Shown: piece by piece, positions 28,101-35,292 of the stretch
Layout of the letters: each line of letters begins with the position of its first letter
Position numbering within the stretch: position 1 is the first letter of the stretch
Assembly: GCF_005768555.2 (NCBI RefSeq)
Contig: NZ_VCHX02000117.1
Span: forward strand, 1 to 60,124
Origin: Streptomyces sporangiiformans
GTDB lineage: Bacteria; Actinomycetota; Actinomycetes; Streptomycetales; Streptomycetaceae
Direction of reading: 5' to 3'
Length of the DNA stretch: 60,124 nucleotides
The notes under the pieces: generated by a model
The model's input: only the letters and a program-made list of their open reading frames with translations
The model's database searches: none
Told to the model about the DNA's origin: nothing
Translations under genes and position numbers: made by a program

Positions 28101-28470
28101 CGCACCACATCAACGCGTTCTGGTAGGCGGCGGCCGAGTCGGCGACGGCCTGGTTCTGGAAGTTGGTGGGACCGCGGCCCCAGGAGGTGATCTGGCCGGT
28201 GTTCTGGATCGTGTACGTGGCCTTCGACCGGGCGTGGGCCGCGAACGTCAGGTATCCGTCGTAGACGGGCGATTCCTGCGCGGCGACCGCGGCTTTCATG
28301 CGCGCGAGGTCCGCGGCGCTGTGCAGCAGTCCGGGGTGGGTGAAGGCCCGAAGCCGGGTCTTGTCGTCCTGGGCCCACGCCGCCGGGGCGGCGGCGGACA
28401 GCAGTCCGCCGCCGGCCGCGGCCACGAGCCCCGCCGCGCCGAGGAAGGTACGTCGGCTGAGAGGAAGCAC
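25141..28470 (-). CDS. Large multidomain secreted lyase (alginate-lyase domain plus Fn3 and beta-sandwich modules)
   Basis: A 1109-residue exported protein. In order: Tat signal (SRRTFLGAAGLVAAAGGG, 5-35); alginate-lyase-family catalytic domain (about 40-390, with YANGNWDLTSVQSILAIG and QESGRDQGHEQLAAGLL); fibronectin III (about 400-490); a DUF1349-like beta-sandwich (about 495-715); a second fibronectin III (about 730-815); an Ig-like He_PIG module (LDRRTGVVSGTPTETGEF); and a second beta-sandwich to the end (about 920-1109). The non-catalytic modules probably bind carbohydrate. GTG 28470 has AGGAG seven bases before it. It is an enlarged paralogue of the next gene and sits 31 bases after the beta-helix glycosidase, clearly in one operon. 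Its modular build is unusual and its substrate unknown. Confidence 0.75.
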   Translation of the reverse strand: MLPLSRRTFLGAAGLVAAAGGGLLSAAAPAAWAQDDKTRLRAFTHPGLLHSAADLARMKAAVAAQESPVYDGYLTFAAHARSKATYTIQNTGQITSWGRGPTNFQNQAVADSAAAYQNALMWCVTGNRAHADKARDILNAWSASLTMVTGADGPLGAGLQVFKFVNAAELLRHGDYDGWTAKDIARCEESFLRVWYPAISGYMLYANGNWDLTSVQSILAIGVFCEEPTLFEDALRFAAAGAGNGSVRGRIVTDAGQGQESGRDQGHEQLAAGLLADAAQVAWNQGVDLWGYDDQRILANFEYLARYNLGGDVPFTTDLDRTGKYIKKALGANGRGNLPPIYEMAYAHYAGVRGLDTPYTKAAVFRGTGGTRVVEGSNDDLPSFGTFAYAGAKAPSLAVPAVPAGVTAVGEDKAVTVAWLPSAWAGEYTVRRAARPEGPYEEIASGVGKPAYTDSDVNAGRTYYYTVTAAGAQGNSGTSGPVAATAGLPEPWSTRDVGDVKTPGSAVFDGERFVLEASGTADTYRLAQLPLAGDGTVTARIVFPLSSQYSKIGVTLRDSLDADAAHASMLIQGLPLHTWSGVWTVRPTTGASVSATGSTPVPPTQQQAITSKASFPISDLGKLPESATPLQAPYVEGAGDGYRLRMPYWVRVTRKGRRCTGAISPDGIRWTEVGSTEVELGRTAYAGLALTSCLGIDEEYAETGTGAFDNVSVVSSAVGDVWTTPRPTRTAADLRASAGADAVELAWTDPDLSARYKVLRSTDPGGPYETVATGIGPVGFGARIRYADATGTPGTTYHYVVAKSNGGGRGPLSEPAAGTMPTPSVPQLTSGTTAYPNKGVAFRHLLRASHEPVQFTADGLPDGLRLDRRTGVVSGTPTETGEFTVATTAGNAAGDGTGTLKLTVGTPPPDPWTYGDLGDVVLDDRDFGTLGVVAVATPGSTAYEDGTFVVRGAGSDLTVNNQGMTGQFVRRPVTGDCEVTARLVSRDGASGDRVGLLMAKSLSPFDQAAGAIVTGGSSAQLMLRTTVAGRSTFTGSGTVTAPCLLRLKRAGTAFTASVSTDDGVSWTPLAAGEIPGFGDAPYYVGLVVCSRSPLVRSTTHFEQVSITPT

Positions 28471-28501
28471 GGGTGACTCCTAGTGGTTCAGAGGTGCCGC
28501 A

Positions 28502-30286
28502 TCACGCGTGCTGCACGGTGAGCGTGACGGTCTGCGTCGCGGTGCCCACGCTGTTGGTGGCGGAGACGGTGACCGTGAAGGTGCCGACGTTGTCCTCGGC
28601 GGTCCCGGAGATCAGACCGGTGTCGGTGTCGATGTCCAGCCCCTTCGGCAGCCCGTCGGCGTTGAACGACGTCGGCAGCCCGGAGGCCGTGATCAGGTAG
28701 TTGAAGACCTGGTTCTTGGTGGCCGTCGCCTCGTCCGGGCTGGTGACCTTGGGCGCGTCGCCGGCCGTGGCCTCGGTGGAGTTCAGGAACCGCGTGCTCA
28801 GCACGTGCTCGTTGGCGTAGGCCGGCATCATGTCCGTGAACTTGTACCAGCCGGGCTTCTTCATCCCGTTGCCGATGAACTTGCCGTTGATGACGAGGTT
28901 CTGGAAGGTGACGTTCTTGATGGCGTGGTCCGCGTCGTAGCCGACCATGACGGACGGGTTGGCGTGCGTTCCGGTGTACTTCAGATTCCGGATGAAGACC
29001 CCGTCGATGCCCCGTCCGACCGAGGTGTTGTAGCTCTTGTTGTACATGACCCGCATGTTGATCAGCTGACCCCAGCGGAAGTCGTCCACCCGGATGTCCT
29101 GGGCGCGGACGTTGCGCAGCAGGTTGCTGTCGCCCGGGTTGAGCGCGATGCAGCCCTGGTAGTCCATCTGCGGTTCGCGGTGGTCGAGGATGTCGATGTT
29201 GCTGAAGACGAGGTTCTCGATGGTCTCCGGCTTGTCGGTGTTGCCGTGCGTGCCGACGTTGATCGGGTGTGCGACATCCGCCCAGAGGGTGGAGTTGCGC
29301 ACGGTGATGTTGCGGCAGTCGCCGTAGTACTCCCAGCGGTGGGCGTAGATCGCGATGCAGTCGTCGGAGTTGCGCATCCAGACGCCGTCGATCAGGACGT
29401 CCTCACTGCAGAAGACGTCGATGCCGTCGCCCCACTGGCCGTGGCTGTAGGAGTGCAGGTTGCGGACGGTGACCTGCTTCGACTGGCCGACGGTCACCGA
29501 GTAGCCGCTGCTCGGGTTGAGCACCATGATGCCGTCGATCTCGATGTTCTTGGAGAACTGCAGGAGGACACCGCTGGGCGAGTTGTACAGCACGCCGCGG
29601 CCGAGCAGACGGGCGTTCTCCACGTTGACGAACTCCACCCGGGACGTCAGCACCGCGCCGCCGGCCAGGTAGACCGTCTTGCCGCTGGGCACCTTCACCA
29701 CGTTGTCGGTGGTCCTGTGCAGGCCGGGGCCGAAGTAGATGACGTCCGGATCGTCGGGGTCGGGCGCGTTCGACTCGATCGGGTTGGCGTGCAGCTGCAG
29801 GTTGTTGAAGATCTCGCCGTCGATCTCGATGGAGAGGTTGCGCGGCTCGGTGAGGGTGAAGCTCACCGTGGCGCCGTCCACCGTGAAGTCGGTGTCGTAC
29901 GACAGCGGGCGGATCCGCGCGGAGCCGATGGTGCCCTTGGACGAGGTGACGGCGACCTCGACGGTGCCCTTGAAGTCGAAGGTGGCCACGGAGGAGTTGA
30001 AGACCGGACCGCTGCCCGTGTTCGCGTCGATCTGCTTCGCCCGGGCGCGGTAGACGGGCACCGTCTGCCATTCGCCGCCCGGTGTACGGGCCTTGACGGA
30101 GAAACTCGAGTTGGTCGGTACCCCGCTCGGAATGGGGTACACCACCAGCCGGTCGGACGCTCCGGGCGTGTCCTCGGCTCGGGCGGTGCCGGCCGCCGCG
30201 CCGATCAGTGAGTACGCGGCGGCGGTGGCGCCCGCGGCTTGGAGAACGGTGCGCCGGGACAGGCCGGCTCTCTGGGTCTCGTCCAT
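28502..30286 (-). CDS. Secreted right-handed beta-helix glycosidase (GH28/GH49-like) with Ig-like module
   Basis: A 594-residue exported protein. A Tat signal (LSRRTVLQAAGATAAAYSL) leads to an N-terminal beta domain (about 40-150) and a parallel beta-helix (about 190-500) with many I-D-G-V/N-x-T coils. The pair Asp308/Asp309 in RNSDDCIAIYAHR resembles the catalytic Asp pair of GH28, but the GH28 motifs GHG and RIK are not seen, so a polygalacturonase label is unsafe; GH49-like or an undescribed branch is possible. An Ig-like He_PIG domain closes the protein (about 505-594). ATG 30286 has GAAGGAAC upstream. It follows the importer permeases by 103 bases. Probably trims the same polymer as the lyases. 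Confidence 0.72.
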   Translation of the reverse strand: MDETQRAGLSRRTVLQAAGATAAAYSLIGAAAGTARAEDTPGASDRLVVYPIPSGVPTNSSFSVKARTPGGEWQTVPVYRARAKQIDANTGSGPVFNSSVATFDFKGTVEVAVTSSKGTIGSARIRPLSYDTDFTVDGATVSFTLTEPRNLSIEIDGEIFNNLQLHANPIESNAPDPDDPDVIYFGPGLHRTTDNVVKVPSGKTVYLAGGAVLTSRVEFVNVENARLLGRGVLYNSPSGVLLQFSKNIEIDGIMVLNPSSGYSVTVGQSKQVTVRNLHSYSHGQWGDGIDVFCSEDVLIDGVWMRNSDDCIAIYAHRWEYYGDCRNITVRNSTLWADVAHPINVGTHGNTDKPETIENLVFSNIDILDHREPQMDYQGCIALNPGDSNLLRNVRAQDIRVDDFRWGQLINMRVMYNKSYNTSVGRGIDGVFIRNLKYTGTHANPSVMVGYDADHAIKNVTFQNLVINGKFIGNGMKKPGWYKFTDMMPAYANEHVLSTRFLNSTEATAGDAPKVTSPDEATATKNQVFNYLITASGLPTSFNADGLPKGLDIDTDTGLISGTAEDNVGTFTVTVSATNSVGTATQTVTLTVQHA

Positions 30287-30389
30287 GGAAACGTTCCTTC
30301 GTGGCAAGGAGGGTGAGGTAGGTGGCTTCGTCCGGAGGCTGCTGACGGCAGTCCGGAAGGCGGAGGCCAGGGGCGTCCGGACCGGTCCG

Positions 30390-31214
30390 TTACTTGAGGC
30401 CCGAGGTCGAGATGCCGGAGATGAAACCGCGCTGCATGATCAGGAAGAGCGCGAGCACGGGTACGACGTACATCACCGCGCCGGCTGCGACGACGTTGCC
30501 GAGCTGGGCGCCGTGCTGGTTGACGTAGCCGGTGGCGAGCTTGACCGCGAGAGTGGTGCGGGCGTCGTCCAGCAGCAGGGCCGGGGCGATGTAGTCGCCC
30601 CAGGTCCAGGAGAAGGACAGGATCAGACTGGTGGCGATGACCGGCCAGGACTGCGGCAGGAAGATCCGCCAAAAGATACGGATCTGCCCGCAGCCGTCGA
30701 CGATCGCCGCCTCCTCCAGTTCCTTGGGCATGTTCGTGAAGAACTGCCGGAACAGGAAGATGAGATAGGGGGCGCCACTCAGACCCCACAGCACCCACGG
30801 CATGTAGGTGTTGGTCAGGTGGAGCTTGGCGAACATCAGATACGTCGGGATCAGGGTGATCACGGCCGGCAGCATCATCGTCGACAACAGCACGCTGAAG
30901 ATGGGCTTCTTGCCCGGTGCCTCCAGCCGGGCGAAGCCGTAGCCCGCCCAGGCCGAGGCAAGGGTGACCAGCACCGCGTAGACGGTGGCGATCGTCAGCG
31001 AGTTGCGGGCGTAGCCGAGGTAGTCGAAGAGGGTCAGAGCCTGCTGGAAGTTGCCCAGGTCAGGCTCGTGCGGCCACCAGTGGATGGGGACGGCGCGCAG
31101 CTCGGACGACGCCTTGAGCGCGGTGATCGCGAGCCAGCCGAAGGGGCTGAGCATCAGCGCGAGGATCGCGATCAGAAGCATGTAGGTGGTGGTGCGCCGG
31201 GAGAGCACACTCAT
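30390..31214 (-). CDS. Carbohydrate ABC importer permease (CUT1, MalG-like), system 1
   Basis: Inner permease of a CUT1 sugar importer, 274 residues with about six membrane segments. The EAA loop is clear (LEEAAIVDGCGQIRIFWRIFLPQSWPV), where it docks onto the ATPase. Its ATG at 31214 overlaps the stop of the first permease (ATGA), so the two are co-translated. It ends with the short MalG-type tail (MQRGFISGISTSGLK). No ATPase gene is present; Streptomyces CUT1 importers are known to share the housekeeping ATPase MsiK. It sits between the binding-protein gene and the secreted enzymes, so it should import their oligosaccharide products. Confidence 0.9.
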   Translation of the reverse strand: MSVLSRRTTTYMLLIAILALMLSPFGWLAITALKASSELRAVPIHWWPHEPDLGNFQQALTLFDYLGYARNSLTIATVYAVLVTLASAWAGYGFARLEAPGKKPIFSVLLSTMMLPAVITLIPTYLMFAKLHLTNTYMPWVLWGLSGAPYLIFLFRQFFTNMPKELEEAAIVDGCGQIRIFWRIFLPQSWPVIATSLILSFSWTWGDYIAPALLLDDARTTLAVKLATGYVNQHGAQLGNVVAAGAVMYVVPVLALFLIMQRGFISGISTSGLK

Positions 31215-32245
31215 CGGACGCCTCCGATCGTGCGGGCCTTGGGCTTCGCCTGCTCCGGTTCCACGGAGTAGAAGACCGCGCCCTTGCTGAGCTTGAAGAT
31301 GACGAAGGTGACGACGCAGATGATCGCGAAGAGCACCCACAGCAAGGCGGAGGCGTAACCGTAGCGGCCGTTGGCGAAGTACTCGGCGAAGACGTTGATC
31401 ATGTAGAAGTAGTTGCTCTCGGGCACGGCCGTGACGCCCCTGGGAGTGGGGTCGAGCGCGATGAGCAGCGGCATGAAGCTCTGCAGCGAGCCGATGATGC
31501 CCGTGACGACCTGGAAGAAGATCACCGGGGACAGCAGTGGCAGGGTGATACGGGTGAAGGACTGCCAGGGACTGGCACCGTCCACCCTGGCCGCTTCGCC
31601 CAGTTCCCTGGGGATGTCCTGCAGGCCCGCGAGTGAGATGATCATGCCGTTGCCCACGGCCCACATGGTCAGCACGATCAGCACCCAGCGGGCGTAGGGG
31701 TCGACCAGCCAGTTGATGCCGTTGATACCGGCTATGTCCAGTACCCCGTTGGCCGATCCCGAGTCACGGTCGAAGATCAGCTTGAAGGTGAGGGCAGCAC
31801 CCACCGGGGGCACCACCGCGGGCAGGTACAGCAGGGTGCGGAACACCCCGCGAGCCCGGATCGGCTGGTTCACCAGTACCGCGAGCAGCAGCCCCGCCGC
31901 GATCGTCAGCGGCACCGTGATCGCGGTGAACACCCCGGTGCGCCACAGGGAGTCCATCGTCTCCGGATCGGTGAACACCTCCCGGTAGTTGTCCAGCCCC
32001 ACGAAACGCGAGTTCTGCGACAGCCCGTCCGCGTTGGTGAAACTCAGCCACAGGGCGTACCCCAGCGGGAAGGCCGTCAGGGCCACGAAGCCCAGCACCC
32101 AGGGCACGGTGAACACATAGAACGCCCGCGCCCGGCGGGTCCGCAGCGAGGGCGGCCTGCGCGTCGTGCCGGCCGGCGGCCGGGACGGGGACGACGGCGC
32201 CGTACCCGTCCCGGCCGCCTGATCGGTGAGCTGACCGGTGCTCAC
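31211..32245 (-). CDS. Carbohydrate ABC importer permease (CUT1, MalF-like), system 1
   Basis: First permease of the importer, 344 residues. A Pro/Arg-rich cytoplasmic N-terminus of about 40 residues precedes six membrane helices. The EAA loop reads LGEAARVDGASPWQSFTRITLPLLSPV. GTG 32245 overlaps the stop of the binding-protein gene (GTGA), which fixes the start; longer frames upstream run through that gene. It partners the following MalG-like permease. The C-terminus extends past the last helix by about 25 polar residues. Substrate unknown; predicted to be an oligosaccharide released by the downstream secreted lyases and glycosidase. Confidence 0.9.
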   Translation of the reverse strand: MSTGQLTDQAAGTGTAPSSPSRPPAGTTRRPPSLRTRRARAFYVFTVPWVLGFVALTAFPLGYALWLSFTNADGLSQNSRFVGLDNYREVFTDPETMDSLWRTGVFTAITVPLTIAAGLLLAVLVNQPIRARGVFRTLLYLPAVVPPVGAALTFKLIFDRDSGSANGVLDIAGINGINWLVDPYARWVLIVLTMWAVGNGMIISLAGLQDIPRELGEAARVDGASPWQSFTRITLPLLSPVIFFQVVTGIIGSLQSFMPLLIALDPTPRGVTAVPESNYFYMINVFAEYFANGRYGYASALLWVLFAIICVVTFVIFKLSKGAVFYSVEPEQAKPKARTIGGVR

Positions 32246-33591
32246 CCCACCAGCTCCTTGCCCTTGGCGATCTGGTCGTTCATGAGCTGGTTGAGCTCGT
32301 CGGCGACCTTGCCCGCGGACGTCTTGCCCTTGATCGCCTTCGGCAGCACCTTGTTGATCACGCCGTCCAGGGCGGCCAGCTGCGCGTACGGCGTGAACGT
32401 CAGCACCGAGAAGTGCTCGAGCTCCTGCTCCTGCACCTTGAACGCCTGCTTCTGGAACGCGGTGCTCTGCGGCATCTTCGGACGCAGCGACTTCAGGCTG
32501 GGGATGCCCCAACCGCCCGCGGCCCGCTCCTCGGCGGGCTTGCCACCGAAGTACTCCTCGAAGAACTTCCAGGCCCCGTCCTTGTTCTTGGCCGCCTTGG
32601 GGATCCAGAAGCCGGTGGCGCCGAAGCAGGGGCTGACGCGGTTGCTGCCGAGCTGCGGGGCGGGCGCGAAGCGCGACACCTCGGAGACCTTGGGGTCGGC
32701 CCCGATCGCCCCGCCGAACCAGTAGCCGTCCTCGGCCATCGCCATCCGCCCGGCCTGGTAGGTGGGCCAGTCCCAGCCGTCCGGGTTGGGGTTGGCGACG
32801 TTGGGGCCGATGTCCGCCCGCGCGTACTCCAGATACCACTTCAGCGCCTTCTGCGCCTCGGGCGAGGAGAAGTCGACCGAGGCGAGATCCTCGGCGAACA
32901 GGTTTCCGCCGGCCGAGACGGTCATCCCCATGAGCTGCGTGAAGGTTCCGAGCCCTGAGGCGTTCATCCCGTAGACCTTGACCTTGCCGAGCCGGCGCTT
33001 GGTCAGCTGCTTGCCCATGTCCAGCCACTCGTCGTACGACAGCGGCTCGGTCTCGCTGGGCATGTCCAGCTTCGCCGCCTCGAGCATGTCCGTGCGGTAC
33101 CAGAACATCTGGTCCTGCGAGTAGTCCTTGGCCATGCCGTAACGGGGCCCCGCGCCCTGCTTCTTGCCGTCGAAACGCCAGACGTCGTTCACCGGGTCGA
33201 GGTCGGAGACCTTGAGCAGCGAGCTCTTGGCGAAGTACGGGTCCAGGTCGGTCATCAGCCCGCGGGCGGCGAAGTACGCCGTGTCCGTGGCACCCAGGCC
33301 GCGCACCAGGTCCGGCGGGTTCTTCGCCGCCAGCATCGCGTTGAGCTTGGTCGGGTCCAGAGCGACGAAGTTGACCTTCAGGCCCATCCCCTTCCCGGCA
33401 GCCTGGAGGACCTTCTTGTCATCCTCGGTGGACATGACGGTGATCGTCTTGCTGCCGCCCTTCGTACCGCCGTCACCCGAGCCGTCGTCGACGGAAGCGG
33501 CACAGCCGGGCAGGGCAGTCGCGGCGAGCGCCGCACCGGCGGAGGCGGCGAGGAACTGACGCCTCCCGAGGGAACCGGCGGGAGTGGACAT
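32242..33591 (-). CDS. Sugar-binding lipoprotein of ABC importer system 1
   Basis: Extracellular solute-binding protein of family 1, 449 residues. The signal is a Tat/lipoprotein hybrid: GRRQFLAASAGAALAATALPGC with lipid Cys30. The mature part shows the family's NVDW-like layout (VNFVALDPTKLNAMLAAKNPPDLVRGLG; YRTDMLEAAKLDMPS; TYQAGRMAMAEDGYW). ATG 33591 was chosen over the longer frame to 33678 because the signal peptide begins there and AAAGG lies upstream. It opens the seven-gene operon running down to the carboxylesterase, and its promoter region contains the perfect palindrome at 33761. Divergent from the ROK regulator. The ligand is inferred only: an oligosaccharide, perhaps uronate-containing. 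Confidence 0.9.
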   Translation of the reverse strand: MSTPAGSLGRRQFLAASAGAALAATALPGCAASVDDGSGDGGTKGGSKTITVMSTEDDKKVLQAAGKGMGLKVNFVALDPTKLNAMLAAKNPPDLVRGLGATDTAYFAARGLMTDLDPYFAKSSLLKVSDLDPVNDVWRFDGKKQGAGPRYGMAKDYSQDQMFWYRTDMLEAAKLDMPSETEPLSYDEWLDMGKQLTKRRLGKVKVYGMNASGLGTFTQLMGMTVSAGGNLFAEDLASVDFSSPEAQKALKWYLEYARADIGPNVANPNPDGWDWPTYQAGRMAMAEDGYWFGGAIGADPKVSEVSRFAPAPQLGSNRVSPCFGATGFWIPKAAKNKDGAWKFFEEYFGGKPAEERAAGGWGIPSLKSLRPKMPQSTAFQKQAFKVQEQELEHFSVLTFTPYAQLAALDGVINKVLPKAIKGKTSAGKVADELNQLMNDQIAKGKELVG

Positions 33592-33760
33592 ATTTATTGG
33601 CCTTTCATGCGTGTGTACTGCTGGCTGGGGGACGAAGACAGGCGCATTGCGACGCGAGGCGCACCGGCATGAGTGCACATGAACGCAGCACCTCCTGCTT
33701 CCAGCCGTTCGAAATGACGACCACGGATCGACCTGTCCGCCTCAAAGAGGCCCGACTGTC

Positions 33761-33774
33761 GGCAACCGGTTGCC
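33761..33774. promoter_or_regulatory. Perfect 14-bp LacI-type operator GGCAACCGGTTGCC
   Basis: A perfect palindrome with central CG, 170 bp before the importer operon and 87 bp before the ROK gene. It shares its core with the sites at 20999 and 40213, so one LacI protein may bind all three. Confidence 0.75.
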
Positions 33775-33822
33775 ATGTGTCTGGGCAGAGCTTCTTCCTG
33801 TCCGGAATCTGCGTCAAGACTC

Positions 33823-33851
33823 TTGACGAACTTTCGAAAAGAACGTGTAAC
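33823..33851 (+). promoter_or_regulatory. Promoter of the ROK regulator, probably leaderless, with internal operator
   Basis: A -35 box TTGACG (33823-33828) and -10 box TGTAAC (33846-33851) are 17 bases apart. Transcription would start about at the ATG at 33861, so the mRNA is probably leaderless; no ribosome site is visible. TTTCGAAA (33832-33839) lies in the spacer and could be the repressor's own operator. Confidence 0.6.
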
Positions 33852-33860
33852 CTCGGCGCC

Positions 33861-35078
33861 ATGAGCCAGAAGGCCGGAGGATCGCTGCGGAGCCTGCGAC
33901 GGTCGAACCAAGAGCAGCTCATCGCCCTGCTTCTAGCCCAAGGGCCCGCCCATCGGGCCGAGTTGGCACGTAAGGCCGGTGTGTCACGGACGACGGTGTC
34001 GACCATCGTCAGCGAGCTGATGGCGCGCGGCTTGATCATCACGGCGGACGCGGAACCGCATGACGATCTCGACGGCAGAGCTGGAAACCGGTTGCTGGTC
34101 AACCCGCGAGCGGCGGTCGTGGCGGGCATGAACCACACCTTCGACGGCGTCTTCGTCCAGCTGAGCGATCTGGCTTCGAGGGAGATCGCCAGCTCCGGCA
34201 CGGCACTGGACGCCGGCACCGGCCCGGCCGAGCGCATCGAGGCCGGTACGTCGATCCTCCAACGGCTGCTCGGCACCGCCGAGCTGGACAGACGCCAGGT
34301 CATCGGCGTGGGCGTGGGCGTACCCGGGCCCATCCACCGAGAGACCGGAGTGGTGGGGGTGTCCCTGCCGGGCCAGCCCTGGTCGGAGGTACACGCCGCC
34401 GAGGAGTTCGGCCGGGCCCTCGGCCTGCCGGTCACCGTGGAGAACAACGCACGCCTGGAGGGCTTGGCCGAGGCACGCTGGGGCGCCGGCCGCGGGGTGG
34501 CGAACCTGCTGTACTTCGGCCTGTCCAGCGGCATCGGATCCGGCCTGATCCTCGACGGACGGCTGTACCGCGGAGCGGTGGGCGCCGCGGGCGAGCTGGG
34601 CCATATGTCGGTGAGCATCGACGGGCCGCCCTGCCCCTGCGGCAACCAGGGCTGTCTGGTGCTGCACGCCGGCCTCCCCGCCGCGTTCGCCGCGCTGCGG
34701 CCCGTGTTCGGCAAGGACATGACTCTGGAGGAGATGCTGGCCCGCACGGCGGCCGGGGACCGCGCCGGCGACCAGGTGTTCACCGAGGTGGGTACCGTGG
34801 TCGGCCGGGTCCTCGCCAACCTGTGCAATCTGCTCAACCCCGAACGCATCGTGGTGGGTGGCGAGTTGTCCCGGGCGGGCGAGGTGCTGCTGGCCCCGAT
34901 GCGGGACGCGATACGCCGCCACGCCCTGGCCCTCGTCCGCGAGGTGGACCTCGTGCCCGCCGAGCTGGGGCTCGGCGCCCGGGTCGGTGCGCTCGGCGGC
35001 GCCGCACTCGTCCTCAGCGAGACACCCGACCTGGCCGCCGCGCTCAACCGGATGTCCGTGAACGGGATCACCGTGTGA
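33861..35078 (+). CDS. ROK-family transcriptional repressor
   Basis: Sugar-responsive regulator, 405 residues, of the NagC/XylR/Rok7B7 type. It has an N-terminal winged helix (about 15-70: LIALLLAQGPAHRAELARKAGVSRTTVSTIVSELMARG) and a sugar-kinase-like ROK domain with IGVGVGVPGPIH, GLSSGIGSGLILDG and the zinc/structural block CPCGNQGCL. It lacks no obvious fold element. Streptomyces Rok7B7 is known to control xylose and carbon-repression genes, which fits the neighbouring xylan-type locus. It is divergent from the importer operon and convergent with the GH43 gene. The coding sequence itself holds an AAACCGGTTGCT stretch at 34085-34096, similar to the shared operator. Confidence 0.92.
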   Translation: MSQKAGGSLRSLRRSNQEQLIALLLAQGPAHRAELARKAGVSRTTVSTIVSELMARGLIITADAEPHDDLDGRAGNRLLVNPRAAVVAGMNHTFDGVFVQLSDLASREIASSGTALDAGTGPAERIEAGTSILQRLLGTAELDRRQVIGVGVGVPGPIHRETGVVGVSLPGQPWSEVHAAEEFGRALGLPVTVENNARLEGLAEARWGAGRGVANLLYFGLSSGIGSGLILDGRLYRGAVGAAGELGHMSVSIDGPPCPCGNQGCLVLHAGLPAAFAALRPVFGKDMTLEEMLARTAAGDRAGDQVFTEVGTVVGRVLANLCNLLNPERIVVGGELSRAGEVLLAPMRDAIRRHALALVREVDLVPAELGLGARVGALGGAALVLSETPDLAAALNRMSVNGITV

Positions 35079-35090
35079 CGAGCGGCGTCA

Positions 35091-35145
35091 GCGTCGGTGT
35101 GGGCGTGGCGTCGGTGTGGGCGCGGGCGTTGCGTCGGTGTGGGCG
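35091..35145. repeat. Three copies of a G-rich 15-bp repeat after the ROK gene
   Basis: GCGTCGGTGTGGGCG occurs at 35091, 35108 and 35131, starting 13 bases after the stop codon. It may be simple slippage in non-coding DNA. Confidence 0.75.
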
Positions 35146-35229
35146 CGGGCAGAAGCGAGGCAGGGCCGATGAAGTCCGGATCTCTGTTTTGTCGGCACAC
35201 AGGGCATGCGCGCCGAGACAGCGGGCACC

Positions 35230-35268
35230 GTCCGGCGGTCAGCGGGGCACCGCCGCTGACCACCGGAC
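35230..35268. terminator. Bidirectional hairpin between convergent ROK and GH43 genes
   Basis: A 16-bp inverted repeat with one G-T mismatch (35230-35245 with 35253-35268) and a seven-base loop. Its place between two convergent stops makes a two-way terminator likely. Confidence 0.7.
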
Positions 35269-35292
35269 GTTCGGGGCCCGATCCCGGTCCGA

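Noticed and set aside
28502..30286. Label as polygalacturonase (GH28)
   Set aside because: Only the Asp pair is similar; two other GH28 active-site motifs are not visible.
30287..30297. GGAAACGTTCC before the beta-helix glycosidase as another LacI operator
   Set aside because: It overlaps the ribosome site and is imperfect; the coding order suggests read-through from the importer genes.
35091..35145. G-rich repeats as a CRISPR array or riboswitch
   Set aside because: Three short direct copies with irregular gaps and no spacers or conserved fold.
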